The notes: generated by a model from the letters alone, not told the origin. Shown: positions 6,622 through 14,581, counted from the stretch's first letter. The stretch is 38,885 nucleotides of DNA from Acidobacteriota bacterium (GCA_023481105.1 JAMCWK010000115.1:1-38885), one strand, 5' to 3'. Made by a program: numbers and translations.

Positions 6622-9042
6622 GTGGCCACGGCAACGAAATTCATCGGCAAGCCGCTGAAGCGCAAGGAAGACCCGCGGCTTATTCAGGGCATTGCGCATT
6701 ACGTGGACGATTTGGTGCTGGCGGGAATGCTGCACGCCGGATTCGTGCGCAGCCCGCACGCGCATGCCGTCGTGAAGTCCATTGACTCGACGAAAGCGCA
6801 GAGCGCGCCGGGCGTGGTCGGCGTGTTTACCGCCGAGGATTTTCGCGGGCAGATCGGCATCGTGCCCTGTGCCGCGCAGCTACCGGACCTGAAGGGCGCG
6901 CCGCGTCCTGTGCTGGCCACCGGCCGCGTGCGGTTTGTCGGTGAAGCGGTGGCCGTCGTCGTTGCATCCGACCGCTACGCTCTCCGCGATGCGATGGATT
7001 TGGTGGAAGTGGACTACGAGCCGCTCACGCCTGTGGTCGATCCGGAAAAAGCCATCAGCAAAAACGCGCCGGTGCTGCACGAGCCCAGCGCGGACAACGT
7101 TTCCTTTCGCTGGGAGCTCGAAGGCGGCGACGTCAAGCGCGCTTTCAAGCAAGCCGACAAAGTGATTCGCCAGCGCATTCTCAACCAGCGACTGGTGCCC
7201 ATGGCTATGGAGCCACGCGGGGTGCTCGCCGAATACAAACGCGGCGAAAAAACTTTGACCGTGTGGTCTTCCACGCAAATTCCGCACCTGCTGAAGACAC
7301 AGCTTGCGGCCATGCTGGGCACGCCGGAGCATTCCGTGCGCGTGATTACGCCGGAGGTCGGCGGCGGCTTTGGCAGCAAGCTGAATGTTTATCCCGAGGA
7401 GGCCATCGTCGCGCATTTGGCCATGCGCCTGGGCCATCCGGTGAAGTGGATGGAGTCGCGGCGCGAGAATTTCGTGTGCACGATTCACGGCCGCGACCAG
7501 ATTGCTGACGTGGAAGCCGCCGTCTCCAAGGACGGCACGCTACTGGGCACCAAGTGGCGCATCATCGCCGACCTTGGCGCCTACTATCAGTTGCTTACGC
7601 CGCTGGTGCCCACGCTCACCGGCTTGATGCTTGCCGGCAGCTACAAAGTGCCGGCCATCAAAATCGAAATCATCGGCGCGCTCACCAACAAAATGGCCAC
7701 CGACGCCTATCGCGGCGCGGGGCGTCCCGAAGCCACATACTACGTCGAGCGCCTGATGGACCTTATCGCCGCGGAGTTGAAGATGGATCCCGCGGAAATT
7801 CGCCGCAAGAATTTCCCTCTGCCCAAGGAGTTTCCTTACACCACGCCCACCGGCGTGGCCTACGACTCCGCGAATTATCAACGAAGCCTGGATATTGCGC
7901 TGAAAAAGTCGGGCTACGCAAAGCTGCGCAAGGAGCAGGCCGCGCTGCGCAAGCAAGGCCGCTACCTTGGCATCGGCGTGTCCACCTACGTGGAAATTTG
8001 CGCCATGGGGCCGTCGAGCGCGATGCCTGCGGGCGGCTGGGAAAGCGCCACGGTGCGCGTCGAGCCCACTGGCAAAGTCACAATTCTCACCGGCGCTTCG
8101 CCGCACGGGCAGGGACAGGAAACCAGCTTCGCGCAAATGGGCGCGGAAGTGCTCGGCCTCACGCCGGACGACGTCAACGTCGTCCACGGCGACACCGGCG
8201 CGGTACCCTACGGCATCGGCACGTTTGGCAGCCGCGGCACCGCGGTCGGCGGCACTGCGGCGTACATGTCTCTCGTCAAGCTGCGCGACAAGCTGGCGAA
8301 AATTGTCGGGCACCTCACCGGCGAAGACCCGAAGAATTTTGTTTTCGGCGGCGGGAGTATTTCCTCGAAATCTTCTGCCAACAAATCCATCAGCCTCGGC
8401 GAAGCCATTGGCGCGGCGTACACGGCCAAAACGCTTCCGCAAGGTATGGAGCCGGGCCTCGAGGCCACGACTTTTTTTGAGCCGACGAATTTCACGTTCC
8501 CCTTCGGCGCGCACGTGTGCGTGGTGGAGATTGACGCCGAGACCGGCGGCGTCCGCCTGCTCAAATACGTCGCCGTGGACGATTGCGGCAACGTCCTCAA
8601 CCCGCTGCTGGTCGAAGGCCAGGTGCACGGTGGAATCGTGCAATCGGTGGGACAGGCCATGTTCGAGGAGGCCGTGTACGACGAGCACGGCCAGCTCATC
8701 ACAGGCGAATTGATGGATTACGCCATTCCCCGCGCCGACGCCATGCCGTGGATGGAAACGCACCGCACGGTCACGCCGTCGCCGGTGAACCCGCTTGGCG
8801 TGAAGGGAGTCGGCGAGGCCGGCACCATCGGCGCCACGCCCGCCATCATCAACGCCGTGGTGGACGCACTGGCGCCCTTCGGTGTACGCCACGTTGACAT
8901 GCCCGTCAAGCGAGAACGCATCTGGAAATTGATGCGCCGCAAAGCTGCACCGAAACGCGCGCCGCGCGCGGCCGCGAAAGCCAAACCAAAGAAAAAATCC
9001 AAATCCGCCGCGCGCCGCCGGACAAGCAGGAGGGCACGATGA
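6622..9042 (+). CDS. coxL: Molybdenum hydroxylase large catalytic subunit, form II CoxL-like
   Basis: The 806-residue product binds the molybdopterin cytosine dinucleotide cofactor. The active-site loop reads AYRGAGR at 362-368. This is the form II signature; true (form I) CO dehydrogenase has AYxCSFR with the cysteine that binds copper, which is absent here. GGGFGSK and the catalytic glutamate E732 (GVKGVGEAGTIGATP) are intact. The substrate is therefore uncertain: form II proteins are often annotated as CO dehydrogenase, but many may oxidise aldehydes, N-heterocycles or other compounds. The last 36 residues (from about 771) are an unusual Lys/Arg/Ala tail, PKKKSKSAARRRTSRRAR, beyond the normal end. 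The start is GTG with GGGAGG upstream. The stop overlaps the coxM ATG by 4 bases, implying coupled translation. Confidence 0.93.
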   Translation: MATATKFIGKPLKRKEDPRLIQGIAHYVDDLVLAGMLHAGFVRSPHAHAVVKSIDSTKAQSAPGVVGVFTAEDFRGQIGIVPCAAQLPDLKGAPRPVLATGRVRFVGEAVAVVVASDRYALRDAMDLVEVDYEPLTPVVDPEKAISKNAPVLHEPSADNVSFRWELEGGDVKRAFKQADKVIRQRILNQRLVPMAMEPRGVLAEYKRGEKTLTVWSSTQIPHLLKTQLAAMLGTPEHSVRVITPEVGGGFGSKLNVYPEEAIVAHLAMRLGHPVKWMESRRENFVCTIHGRDQIADVEAAVSKDGTLLGTKWRIIADLGAYYQLLTPLVPTLTGLMLAGSYKVPAIKIEIIGALTNKMATDAYRGAGRPEATYYVERLMDLIAAELKMDPAEIRRKNFPLPKEFPYTTPTGVAYDSANYQRSLDIALKKSGYAKLRKEQAALRKQGRYLGIGVSTYVEICAMGPSSAMPAGGWESATVRVEPTGKVTILTGASPHGQGQETSFAQMGAEVLGLTPDDVNVVHGDTGAVPYGIGTFGSRGTAVGGTAAYMSLVKLRDKLAKIVGHLTGEDPKNFVFGGGSISSKSSANKSISLGEAIGAAYTAKTLPQGMEPGLEATTFFEPTNFTFPFGAHVCVVEIDAETGGVRLLKYVAVDDCGNVLNPLLVEGQVHGGIVQSVGQAMFEEAVYDEHGQLITGELMDYAIPRADAMPWMETHRTVTPSPVNPLGVKGVGEAGTIGATPAIINAVVDALAPFGVRHVDMPVKRERIWKLMRRKAAPKRAPRAAAKAKPKKKSKSAARRRTSRRAR

Positions 9043-9914
9043 TTCCCGCCGCCTTCGAATATCACGCGCCGAAGAATTTGGAAGAAGCCTTCCGCCTGCT
9101 CGATCGCCATGGCGACGAAGCTAAGCTGCTCGCCGGCGGCCACAGCTTGCTGCCCATGATGAAGCTGCGCTTGGCTGCGCCGCGCTTCGTGATTGACCTC
9201 GGACGCCTCAAGGGCCTCGACTACATCCGCGAAGAGCAAGGTCACATGGTTATTGGCGCGATGGTCAAGCACGCTGAAATCGAGCATTCCAGCCTGCTCC
9301 GCGCGAAATGCCCGCTGCTTCCGGAAGCCGCCGCGGCCATCGGCGACGTGCAGGTGCGCAACCGCGGCACGATTGGCGGGAGTCTTGCGCACGCTGACCC
9401 CGCGGCGGATTACCCGGCCGCAATACTTGGGCTGGATGCGGTCATGGAGCTGCAAAGCAACAGCGGCTCGCGCACCGTCTCTGCGGAAGATTTTTTTGTG
9501 GATATGCTCACTACGCAATTGCGCCCGGGCGAGATTCTCACGCAAATCCGCGTGCCGGTAATCGGGAAGGGAAGCGGCACAGCGTATTGCAAGTTGCCGC
9601 AGCTTGCGTCGGGCTACGCGGTGGTGGGCGTGGCCGCGCGCGTCACCCTCGCCAACGGCAAACTCGCGCAGGTGACCATCGGCGTCACCGGCGTGGGCCC
9701 CAAGGCGTATCGCGCAGAGAACGTCGAAAACGCGCTGCGCGGAAAGAAAGCCAGCGACAAATCCGTCGCCGAAGCGGCGCGCCATGCGGCGCACGGCATT
9801 GACGCCCTTGCCGACTTGCATGCGTCCGCTGACTATCGCCGCGAGATGGCCGGCGTCTTCACCCGCCGCGCTCTGGCGCTGGCCATCGCCCGCGCAGCAG
9901 GAAAGAAGGCGTGA
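9039..9914 (+). CDS. coxM: Molybdenum hydroxylase FAD-binding medium subunit (CoxM-like)
   Basis: The 291-residue product has the two FAD-binding motifs of this family: AGGHSLLP (32-39) and TIGGS (111-115, in TIGGSLAHADPAADYPA). These are followed by the CO_deh_flav_C domain (about 175-285). It accepts electrons from CoxS and passes them to quinone or another acceptor. The ATG overlaps the coxL stop (ATGA) and the stop overlaps the coxG GTG, so the three subunits are translated in a coupled way and in balanced amounts. Length is normal for the family. No defects were seen. Confidence 0.95.
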   Translation: MIPAAFEYHAPKNLEEAFRLLDRHGDEAKLLAGGHSLLPMMKLRLAAPRFVIDLGRLKGLDYIREEQGHMVIGAMVKHAEIEHSSLLRAKCPLLPEAAAAIGDVQVRNRGTIGGSLAHADPAADYPAAILGLDAVMELQSNSGSRTVSAEDFFVDMLTTQLRPGEILTQIRVPVIGKGSGTAYCKLPQLASGYAVVGVAARVTLANGKLAQVTIGVTGVGPKAYRAENVENALRGKKASDKSVAEAARHAAHGIDALADLHASADYRREMAGVFTRRALALAIARAAGKKA

Positions 9915-10351
9915 AGGTTCAGGGAAACGTTGTGCTGCCCGCCGGCCGCGAGCAGGTCTGGGATCTGCTCACTAACCCCGCGAAGCTCGCCAAGCTGCTG
10001 CCCGGCTGCGAAAAACTCGAACCGGACGGCCCGGACCGCTACAAAGTGGCCATCAAGTTCGCACTCGCTGCATTTTCCGGCAAATATTCCGGCAGCGTCG
10101 AGCTGAGTGAAAAGCTGCCGCCCGAATCGTTGCGAATGGTGCTGGAAGGGAAGGGTATGCCCGGCTTTATGCGCGGGGAGGGACGCATTCAACTCGCCGA
10201 CAAAAAAGGCAAGACGGAATTGCGCTATGAAGGCGAGGCGCAGGTCGGGGGCATGATCGCCGCCGTCGGACAGCGCATGATTGACGTGGCTGCTCGCCGC
10301 ATCATCCAGCAATTTTTCGACTCTGCCGCCGCCCAGCTCCGCTCGTCCTAA
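9911..10351 (+). CDS. coxG: CoxG-like SRPBCC protein
   Basis: The 146-residue product belongs to the CoxG group of the SRPBCC (Bet v 1-like) fold. It shows the usual start VQGNVVLPAGREQVWDLL, NPAKLAKLLPGCEKLE, and a YEGEAQVGGMIAAVGQRMID block. In the CO dehydrogenase of Afipia, CoxG recruits the enzyme to the membrane; a similar anchoring or lipid/quinone-binding role is inferred here. The family's membrane-binding C-terminal extension is short or missing: the protein ends at IIQQFFDSAAAQLRSS. It starts with GTG, overlapping the coxM stop by 4 bases. No CoxD/E/F maturation genes follow, so they must lie elsewhere if needed. Confidence 0.9.
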   Translation: MKVQGNVVLPAGREQVWDLLTNPAKLAKLLPGCEKLEPDGPDRYKVAIKFALAAFSGKYSGSVELSEKLPPESLRMVLEGKGMPGFMRGEGRIQLADKKGKTELRYEGEAQVGGMIAAVGQRMIDVAARRIIQQFFDSAAAQLRSS

Positions 10352-10369
10352 CCCCTAACTCCTGTTACG

Positions 10370-10621
10370 ATGTTGCCCGCCGAACGAACTATGTTCTCTG
10401 CTCTGCGCTACTACTGGATCATCGCCAAAGGGTACCGCCTGCACCCCTGGGACAGTCCCTACCTGCGCTGGCGCCTGGAAACATTTTTCGGCAAGGAGGC
10501 CGCCAACCTCGGCGCTCGCGGCACCATCCAACTCCTCTGGCGGGAACGTGCGCGTCTCGCGCGTTTTCTGCAATGGGTGGAGACGCGCCAGCGGGCCCAG
10601 GCCGCCCATCGCAATAAATAG
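10370..10621 (+). CDS. Small protein of unknown function
   Basis: This 83-residue product (62% of it charged or aromatic-rich helix by appearance) has no motif I can assign. The core reads ALRYYWIIAKGYRLHPWDSP then YLRWRLETFFGKEA, with many Trp, Tyr and Arg. There is no signal peptide or clear membrane segment. A second ATG at 10391 (MFSALRYYW) would give 76 residues and fits the likely conserved core better; neither start has a strong ribosome-binding site. It sits 18 bases after coxG and 29 before the radical SAM gene, so it may be co-expressed with either. Confidence 0.6.
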   Translation: MLPAERTMFSALRYYWIIAKGYRLHPWDSPYLRWRLETFFGKEAANLGARGTIQLLWRERARLARFLQWVETRQRAQAAHRNK

Positions 10622-10650
10622 GCGTATAATTAGGCCATCGGACGAGCGCC

Positions 10651-11775
10651 ATGCAGGACCTGAAACTCTTCCAGAAATCGCAAAAGCTGCACGAAGGCCG
10701 CTGGTGGGAAGCCGAGGCCGGCGGCAAGGTGCATTGCTACCTCTGTCCGCGGCATTGTCACATCGGCGCGGGGCAATCCGGCTTCTGCTTCATCCGCGTC
10801 AACCACGAGGGCAAGCTCTACAACCTCGGTTACGCGTCGCCTGCCGCCGTGCAGGTGGATCCCATCGAAAAAAAGCCGCTGAATCATTTCCTGCCCGGCA
10901 GCGCGATTTTTTCCATGGGCACCGCGGGCTGCAACATGGGCTGCTTCTTCTGCCAGAACTGGGACATCTCCAAGTCCAAGCACGACCAGGTGCACTCCAC
11001 GCACATGCCGCCGGAAGACGTGGTGCTCATGGCCATCCGCTACGGCTGCCCGAGCATCGCCTTCACCTACAACGAGCCGACCATCTGGGGCGAGTACGTG
11101 GTGGACATTTGCCAGGCCGCCAAAAGCTACGGCCTGAATACGGTGATGGTCACCAACGGTTACGTCACCTACGAAGCTTTCCACGACATCTACGACCACA
11201 TTGACGCCGCCAACGTGGATCTGAAAGCCTTCACCGAGCAGTTTTACGGCAAAATCACGCTCACGCATTTGCAGCCGGTGCTGGAAACTTTGCAGTGGCT
11301 GAAAAACGAAACCAACGTCTGGTTCGAGCTCACCAACCTGATGATTCCGACGCTCAACGACGACCCCGCGGAAACGCGCCGCCTCGCGGAGTGGATTCTG
11401 GAGCACCTCGGTCCCGGAGTGCCGCTGCACTTCACCGCGTTTCATCCTGACTTCAAGCTGCGCGACAAGCCCAACACGCCGCCGGCCACGCTGCACCGCG
11501 CGCGGCATATTGCGCGCGAAGTTGGGCTGCATTACGTCTATGAGGGCAACATCTTCAGCGAGGCGGCCAATACGCATTGTCCTAAGTGCAAGGCCCTGCT
11601 GATTAGCCGCTCGTGGCATAGCGTGCTGGAAAACAATTTGAAGAACGGCTGCTGCCCGTCGTGCGGCCATGCGGTTCCCGGCCGCTGGGAAAATCCGCGC
11701 CGCAAGACGCCGCTGAAAACGTATGAGCACGCGCGCGAAGTTGTCGAAGCAAAGTATGGCGCACTGAATTTGTAG
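10651..11775 (+). CDS. amrS: Radical SAM enzyme of the AmmeMemoRadiSam system
   Basis: The 374-residue product has the CxxxCxxC cluster motif C94-C98-C101 (GTAGCNMGCFFCQNWD) typical of radical SAM proteins. The surrounding VDPIEKKPLNHFLPG and TYNEPTIWGEYV blocks place it in the AmrS/PflA-like subgroup. An N-terminal Cys set (C29, C32, C36, C46) and two C-terminal CxxC pairs (CPKCKALL, CPSCGHAVPG) suggest extra metal sites. In complete systems AmrS occurs with AMMECR1 (AmmeR) and Memo homologues, whose reaction is not established. Neither partner is in this window. The stop TAG lies inside a TGTAGCG repeat tag. Confidence 0.88.
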   Translation: MQDLKLFQKSQKLHEGRWWEAEAGGKVHCYLCPRHCHIGAGQSGFCFIRVNHEGKLYNLGYASPAAVQVDPIEKKPLNHFLPGSAIFSMGTAGCNMGCFFCQNWDISKSKHDQVHSTHMPPEDVVLMAIRYGCPSIAFTYNEPTIWGEYVVDICQAAKSYGLNTVMVTNGYVTYEAFHDIYDHIDAANVDLKAFTEQFYGKITLTHLQPVLETLQWLKNETNVWFELTNLMIPTLNDDPAETRRLAEWILEHLGPGVPLHFTAFHPDFKLRDKPNTPPATLHRARHIAREVGLHYVYEGNIFSEAANTHCPKCKALLISRSWHSVLENNLKNGCCPSCGHAVPGRWENPRRKTPLKTYEHAREVVEAKYGALNL

Positions 11776-11803
11776 CGACTGAACACTGGTCACTAAACAC
11801 TGG
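11771..11803 (+). repeat. TGTAGCGAC tag followed by a repeated AACACTGG motif
   Basis: TGTAGCGAC (11771-11779) supplies the amrS stop codon. It is followed by AACACTGG at 11782-11789 and again at 11796-11803. The Shine-Dalgarno sequence of the next gene abuts the second copy. The tag is shared with several other intergenic elements in this window. Confidence 0.55.
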
Positions 11804-11811
11804 GAGGCACC

Positions 11812-12198
11812 ATGGCCGTCATCAAGCAAATCCGCATTGCCATGAAGAACCGTCCGGGGGCGCTCGCCGAACTGTGCACCGAACTGGCCAAGCGCGCGGT
11901 GAACATCAGCGCGATCCAGGCCAACGAATCCGCGCCGGATACCATTCGCCTGGTGGCTACTCCGCTCGACGTTGCCAAGAAAGTGTGCGAACAGATGCAG
12001 CTCGATTTCCGCGAGGAGACGGCTATTGCCGCGCACCTCGCCGACCGCCCGGGCTCGCTGGGCCGCCTCACCCGCAAGCTGGCCGAGAAGAACATCAACA
12101 TCGAATATGTGTACGGAAGCATCGGAAAGAGCGCGGAGCGCGCGCTAGTGATCATTGGCGTGGACAACGTGGACGCCGCCGCGCGTGTGTTGAAGTAG
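11812..12198 (+). CDS. Tandem ACT-domain protein
   Basis: The 128-residue product consists almost only of two ACT domains. The first (about 5-65) carries IKQIRIAMKNRPGALAELCTEL. The second (about 70-128) carries AAHLADRPGSLGRLTRKLAEKNINIEYVY. The N/D-RPG(A/S)L loop, where ACT domains bind amino acids, is present in both. Free-standing ACT pairs are small-molecule sensors; no fused enzyme or DNA-binding domain shows what this one acts on. A GGGAGG sequence lies 4 bases before the ATG. The CAP-domain gene follows 14 bases after the stop. Confidence 0.88.
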   Translation: MAVIKQIRIAMKNRPGALAELCTELAKRAVNISAIQANESAPDTIRLVATPLDVAKKVCEQMQLDFREETAIAAHLADRPGSLGRLTRKLAEKNINIEYVYGSIGKSAERALVIIGVDNVDAAARVLK

Positions 12199-12212
12199 AG
12201 GAAGCCTCGCGG

Positions 12213-13106
12213 ATGCCTTTTCTGCTCCTGCTCTTTTCGTTGTGGCTAGCGCAAGCTGCCCCCGCGGACACTTCCCGCGAACTCAAGCTGCGTTTAGTCG
12301 AAGAAATCAACCGCGACCGCCAGGCCGCGGGCCTGCAGCCAGTCGAGTACTCCGAAGAACTTTCCCGCGCTGCGGACGCCCACTGCCGCGAAATGCTGCG
12401 CGAAGGCTACGCCAGCCACTGGAACCTCGCCGGCCTGAAGCCTTACATGCGCTATGCCGCAGCCGGCATCGGGGATTTCACCAGCGAAAATGTGTGGAGT
12501 CTGTGGCGCTCGAACCTGGACACCGCTCCCGCGTCCGTGTGGAAGGAAGTCCTCGCCGGGCATCGCAGCTTCATGGCCGAGCGCCCGCCCTACGACGGCC
12601 ATCGGCGCAGCATCCTGACGGCTCGCCACACGCGCGTCGGTATCGGCCTGGCCTTTGACCGCTTCGGTGTCCGATTGATTGAAGTCTTCGGCGCGCGCAA
12701 CGCGGAGCTCAAGCCATTGCCCGCGCGGGCCACCTTGGCAGACAAGCTCAGAATCGAGGGCCGCATCGCCGATCGCAACCTGAAGCTTTTTGGCGTGGCC
12801 ATTTATTACGAGCCGCTGCCGCAGCCCATGTACCGGCAGGACCTGGCGCAAACGCAATCCTACGGCCTGCCTGAGGAGCACGAGATGGAGTTGCCGCGGC
12901 TGGGAAACGGCATGTATTCCAACGGCAGCGCGGGTTCGATTGACACCGACCCCGCGGGAGAATTCTCAATGCCCTTGCGCTTTTGGAAGAAATTGCCCGG
13001 CGTGTATACGATTGGCGTGTGGGTACAAGAAAAAAGCGCCAAGGAAGCGCTCCTCGGCGCCATGACTTCCGTGGTGGTTGAAGATTACAAGCCAAACAGC
13101 CGCTAG
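12213..13106 (+). CDS. Secreted CAP (SCP/PR-1-like) domain protein
   Basis: The 297-residue product has a signal peptide (MPFLLLLFSLWLAQAAPADT) and a CAP domain over about residues 25-170. That domain has the conserved order EEINRDRQAAGLQPVEYSEEL, a mid-domain His (SHWNLAG), the acidic SENVW and HRRSIL. A beta-rich region of about 115 residues, unknown to me, follows. Bacterial CAP proteins are exported and may bind lipids or glycans; the exact role is unknown. The ATG has AGAGGAAG about 9 bases upstream. The frame is open much further upstream (to 11874), but that part overlaps the ACT gene in another frame and was rejected. Its TAG overlaps the stop of the convergent gene (CTAG). Confidence 0.87.
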   Translation: MPFLLLLFSLWLAQAAPADTSRELKLRLVEEINRDRQAAGLQPVEYSEELSRAADAHCREMLREGYASHWNLAGLKPYMRYAAAGIGDFTSENVWSLWRSNLDTAPASVWKEVLAGHRSFMAERPPYDGHRRSILTARHTRVGIGLAFDRFGVRLIEVFGARNAELKPLPARATLADKLRIEGRIADRNLKLFGVAIYYEPLPQPMYRQDLAQTQSYGLPEEHEMELPRLGNGMYSNGSAGSIDTDPAGEFSMPLRFWKKLPGVYTIGVWVQEKSAKEALLGAMTSVVVEDYKPNSR

Positions 13107-13381
13107 CTTTCTTCTTCGCGCGCCTGCCGCTGCCGCGCCGTTTCCAGCCGCGCCTGCAAGCTTTCCGCCAGCCGCTGTTTCAAATCTTCATCGCGGTGGC
13201 TCACGTAGTCCAGCCAGTTCATGCCGATGACGATCGGCCATTCACCCTTTTGCAGCACAAACGCCAGTTGCTGCCGCGTGGAATCCAGCAGCACCTCGTG
13301 CAGCCGGACTTCCGGGTCAATCTCGCGGAGCAGCGGCTCCACGCGCTGCAGGATTTTGTTTCTGCGGTCTTCGCCCAGCAT
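13103..13381 (-). CDS. Small protein of unknown function
   Basis: This product of about 92 residues starts MLGEDRRNKILQRVEPLLRE, taking ATG 13381; an upstream in-frame start at 13462 would add 27 residues of poor quality. It is hydrophilic and mixed alpha/beta: a helix, the strand LHEVLLDSTRQQLAFVLQ, then EWPIVIGMNWLDYVS, and an Arg/Glu/Gln-rich C-terminal helix likely to coil. There is no signal peptide or known motif. Its stop overlaps the stop of the convergent CAP-domain gene by two bases. It is downstream, on the same strand, of the 63-residue basic protein. Confidence 0.6.
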   Translation of the reverse strand: MLGEDRRNKILQRVEPLLREIDPEVRLHEVLLDSTRQQLAFVLQKGEWPIVIGMNWLDYVSHRDEDLKQRLAESLQARLETARQRQAREEES

Positions 13382-13486
13382 GGTCTTCGCAGCTACCTCG
13401 GCACCTGTCGGCGCACTTCGCAAACCGCCATCACGGATAACACATTCCGGAGTGCACAGCAAGGTGGGTTCGTGCGACGCAGCCGA

Positions 13487-13678
13487 TCAGCTTTGCGGTT
13501 CGGATTCGGTAGGAACGGTTTCGAATTCGTTCAGTGTTTCGCCGGGAGCGTCAGCATCAGTGCCCGCGCGCTTGGCCAGATTTCTCTCCGCGCGGCGCTC
13601 GGCCTTCATGCGCTGCTTCTCCATGCGCTTCATTTCTTTCTGCCGCTTTGCAAAAGTGGACCTGGAGCGTGTGGCCAT
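13487..13678 (-). CDS. 63-residue highly charged protein
   Basis: MATRSRSTFAKRQKEMKRME opens a short, strongly basic helix (Lys/Arg/Met/Glu, coiled-coil-like, residues 8-37). It is followed by an acidic tail (DADAPGETLNEFETVPTESEPQS). AAGGAG 7 bases before the ATG is one of the best ribosome-binding sites in the window and justifies calling this short gene. It lies directly downstream of the RRM RNA-binding protein, and the strong charge pattern suggests nucleic-acid or ribosome association, though that is inference only. Similar small basic proteins are frequent near RRM genes in related genomes as far as I recall. Confidence 0.7.
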   Translation of the reverse strand: MATRSRSTFAKRQKEMKRMEKQRMKAERRAERNLAKRAGTDADAPGETLNEFETVPTESEPQS

Positions 13679-13743
13679 AAAATCTCCTTGGGGTAGGGAA
13701 GCGCCGCCGCCGGCATCGTTGCCGGCTGTCGAAATGCCGTTGG

Positions 13744-14136
13744 CTACCAGCGTGGTTCGCGCGGCTGCCGCGCGGAATCCCGGTGGTCTTCCGTCGAGAA
13801 GCGGTCCCGGCCGCGTCCGCCGCCACCACCACCGCCTTTGTAGCCGCCTCCGCCGCCTTTGTATCCGCCGCGCGACGGCCCGCTGCGTTCCGTCTTGGGG
13901 CGCGCTTCGTTCACTTTCAAGTTGCGCCCGCCGACTTCCTTTCCGTCCAGCGCCGCAATGGCCTTGGCCGCTTCCTCGTCGTTGGCCATCTCCACAAACG
14001 CGAAGCCGCGCGCCCGGCCGGTCTCGCGGTCCATGGCGATGTGCACGCGGGTAATCTGCCCGAACGGCTCGAAGAGCGCGCGCAAGTCCGCTTCCGTGGT
14101 CTGAAAACTCATGTTGCCCACAAACAGGTTCTTCAT
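13744..14136 (-). CDS. RRM-domain RNA-binding protein with Gly/Arg-rich tail
   Basis: The 130-residue product has a single RRM (about residues 2-80). RNP2 is LFVGNM (4-9) and RNP1 is RGFAFVEM (43-50), with the aromatic residues that stack on RNA bases. The tail (about 85-130) is Gly- and Arg-rich (YKGGGGGYKGGGGGGGRGRD), as in cyanobacterial Rbp proteins and plant GRPs, often cold-induced. It likely binds single-stranded RNA in the cytoplasm. The start has AGAAGAAGG just upstream. About 235 bases separate it from tRNA-Phe; an extended -10-like TGTGCTATAGT sequence lies there on the minus strand. Confidence 0.93.
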   Translation of the reverse strand: MKNLFVGNMSFQTTEADLRALFEPFGQITRVHIAMDRETGRARGFAFVEMANDEEAAKAIAALDGKEVGGRNLKVNEARPKTERSGPSRGGYKGGGGGYKGGGGGGGRGRDRFSTEDHRDSARQPREPRW

Positions 14137-14371
14137 CCTTCTTCTCCGTGTATCCCCGCCATGCCTTCAGCGGGTTGCTTTGCCGCACCCGTGGATTCAG
14201 ACTGTTATCGACGCCGTAGAGGAACTCGACGAGGTCAGGCGGGACAGGCCGCATACTGCGGCCCAGAAGTCACTGACACAATCTGAGCTTTGGAAAGTAC
14301 GGTTGGACTATAGCACAGAATCCGCTATTTAGTCCGCTTTCTGAAAGATGCCAGCCAGGAGCCCATTGAAG

Positions 14372-14446
14372 TGGTGCCGGGGGGCAGAGTTGAACTGCCT
14401 ACGCCGGCCTTTTCAGGGCCGCGCTCTACCGGTGAGCTACCCCGGC
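14372..14446 (-). tRNA. tRNA-Phe (anticodon GAA)
   Basis: The minus strand folds into a full cloverleaf. The acceptor GCCGGGG pairs with CCCCGGC (7 bp), the D stem is GCTC/GAGC, the anticodon stem CGGCC/GGCCG has loop CTGAAAA (anticodon GAA at 14412-14414), the variable loop has 5 bases, and the T stem GGCAG/CTGCC has loop TTCAACT. The discriminator is A and CCA is encoded in the genome (14372-14374). A near-consensus promoter lies just upstream. Confidence 0.97.
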
Positions 14447-14463
14447 ACCGTGGGAAGCAATTT

Positions 14464-14492
14464 ATTGTAGGGACTGCGCGCAGAACTGTCAA
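14464..14492 (-). promoter_or_regulatory. Near-consensus sigma70 promoter of tRNA-Phe
   Basis: On the minus strand TTGACA (14487-14492) is followed by exactly 17 bases and TACAAT (14464-14469). Transcription would start near 14457, about 11 bases before the mature tRNA. It is the best promoter in the window. Confidence 0.85.
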
Positions 14493-14500
14493 TTCACGTT

Positions 14501-14526
14501 CTGCCGCGCTAAAGCGCGCCGCTACA
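14501..14526 (-). repeat. TGTAGCGGC-type hairpin element (minus orientation)
   Basis: On the minus strand it reads TGTAGCGGCGCGCTTTAGCG continuing CGGCAG; the arms CGCGCT (14505-14510) and AGCGCG (14513-14518) pair around two bases. It is just upstream of the tRNA-Phe promoter and faces the copy at 14582. Confidence 0.7.
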
Positions 14527-14581
14527 CGTGCCTCATTGGGAGACAATGCAGAGTGCAGGAACTGGCGTGGAGAAAGGCACC

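Noticed and set aside
11874-12212. Upstream extension of the CAP-domain protein
   Set aside because: It overlaps the ACT gene in another frame and would remove the signal peptide from the N-terminus. ATG 12213 has a good ribosome-binding site.
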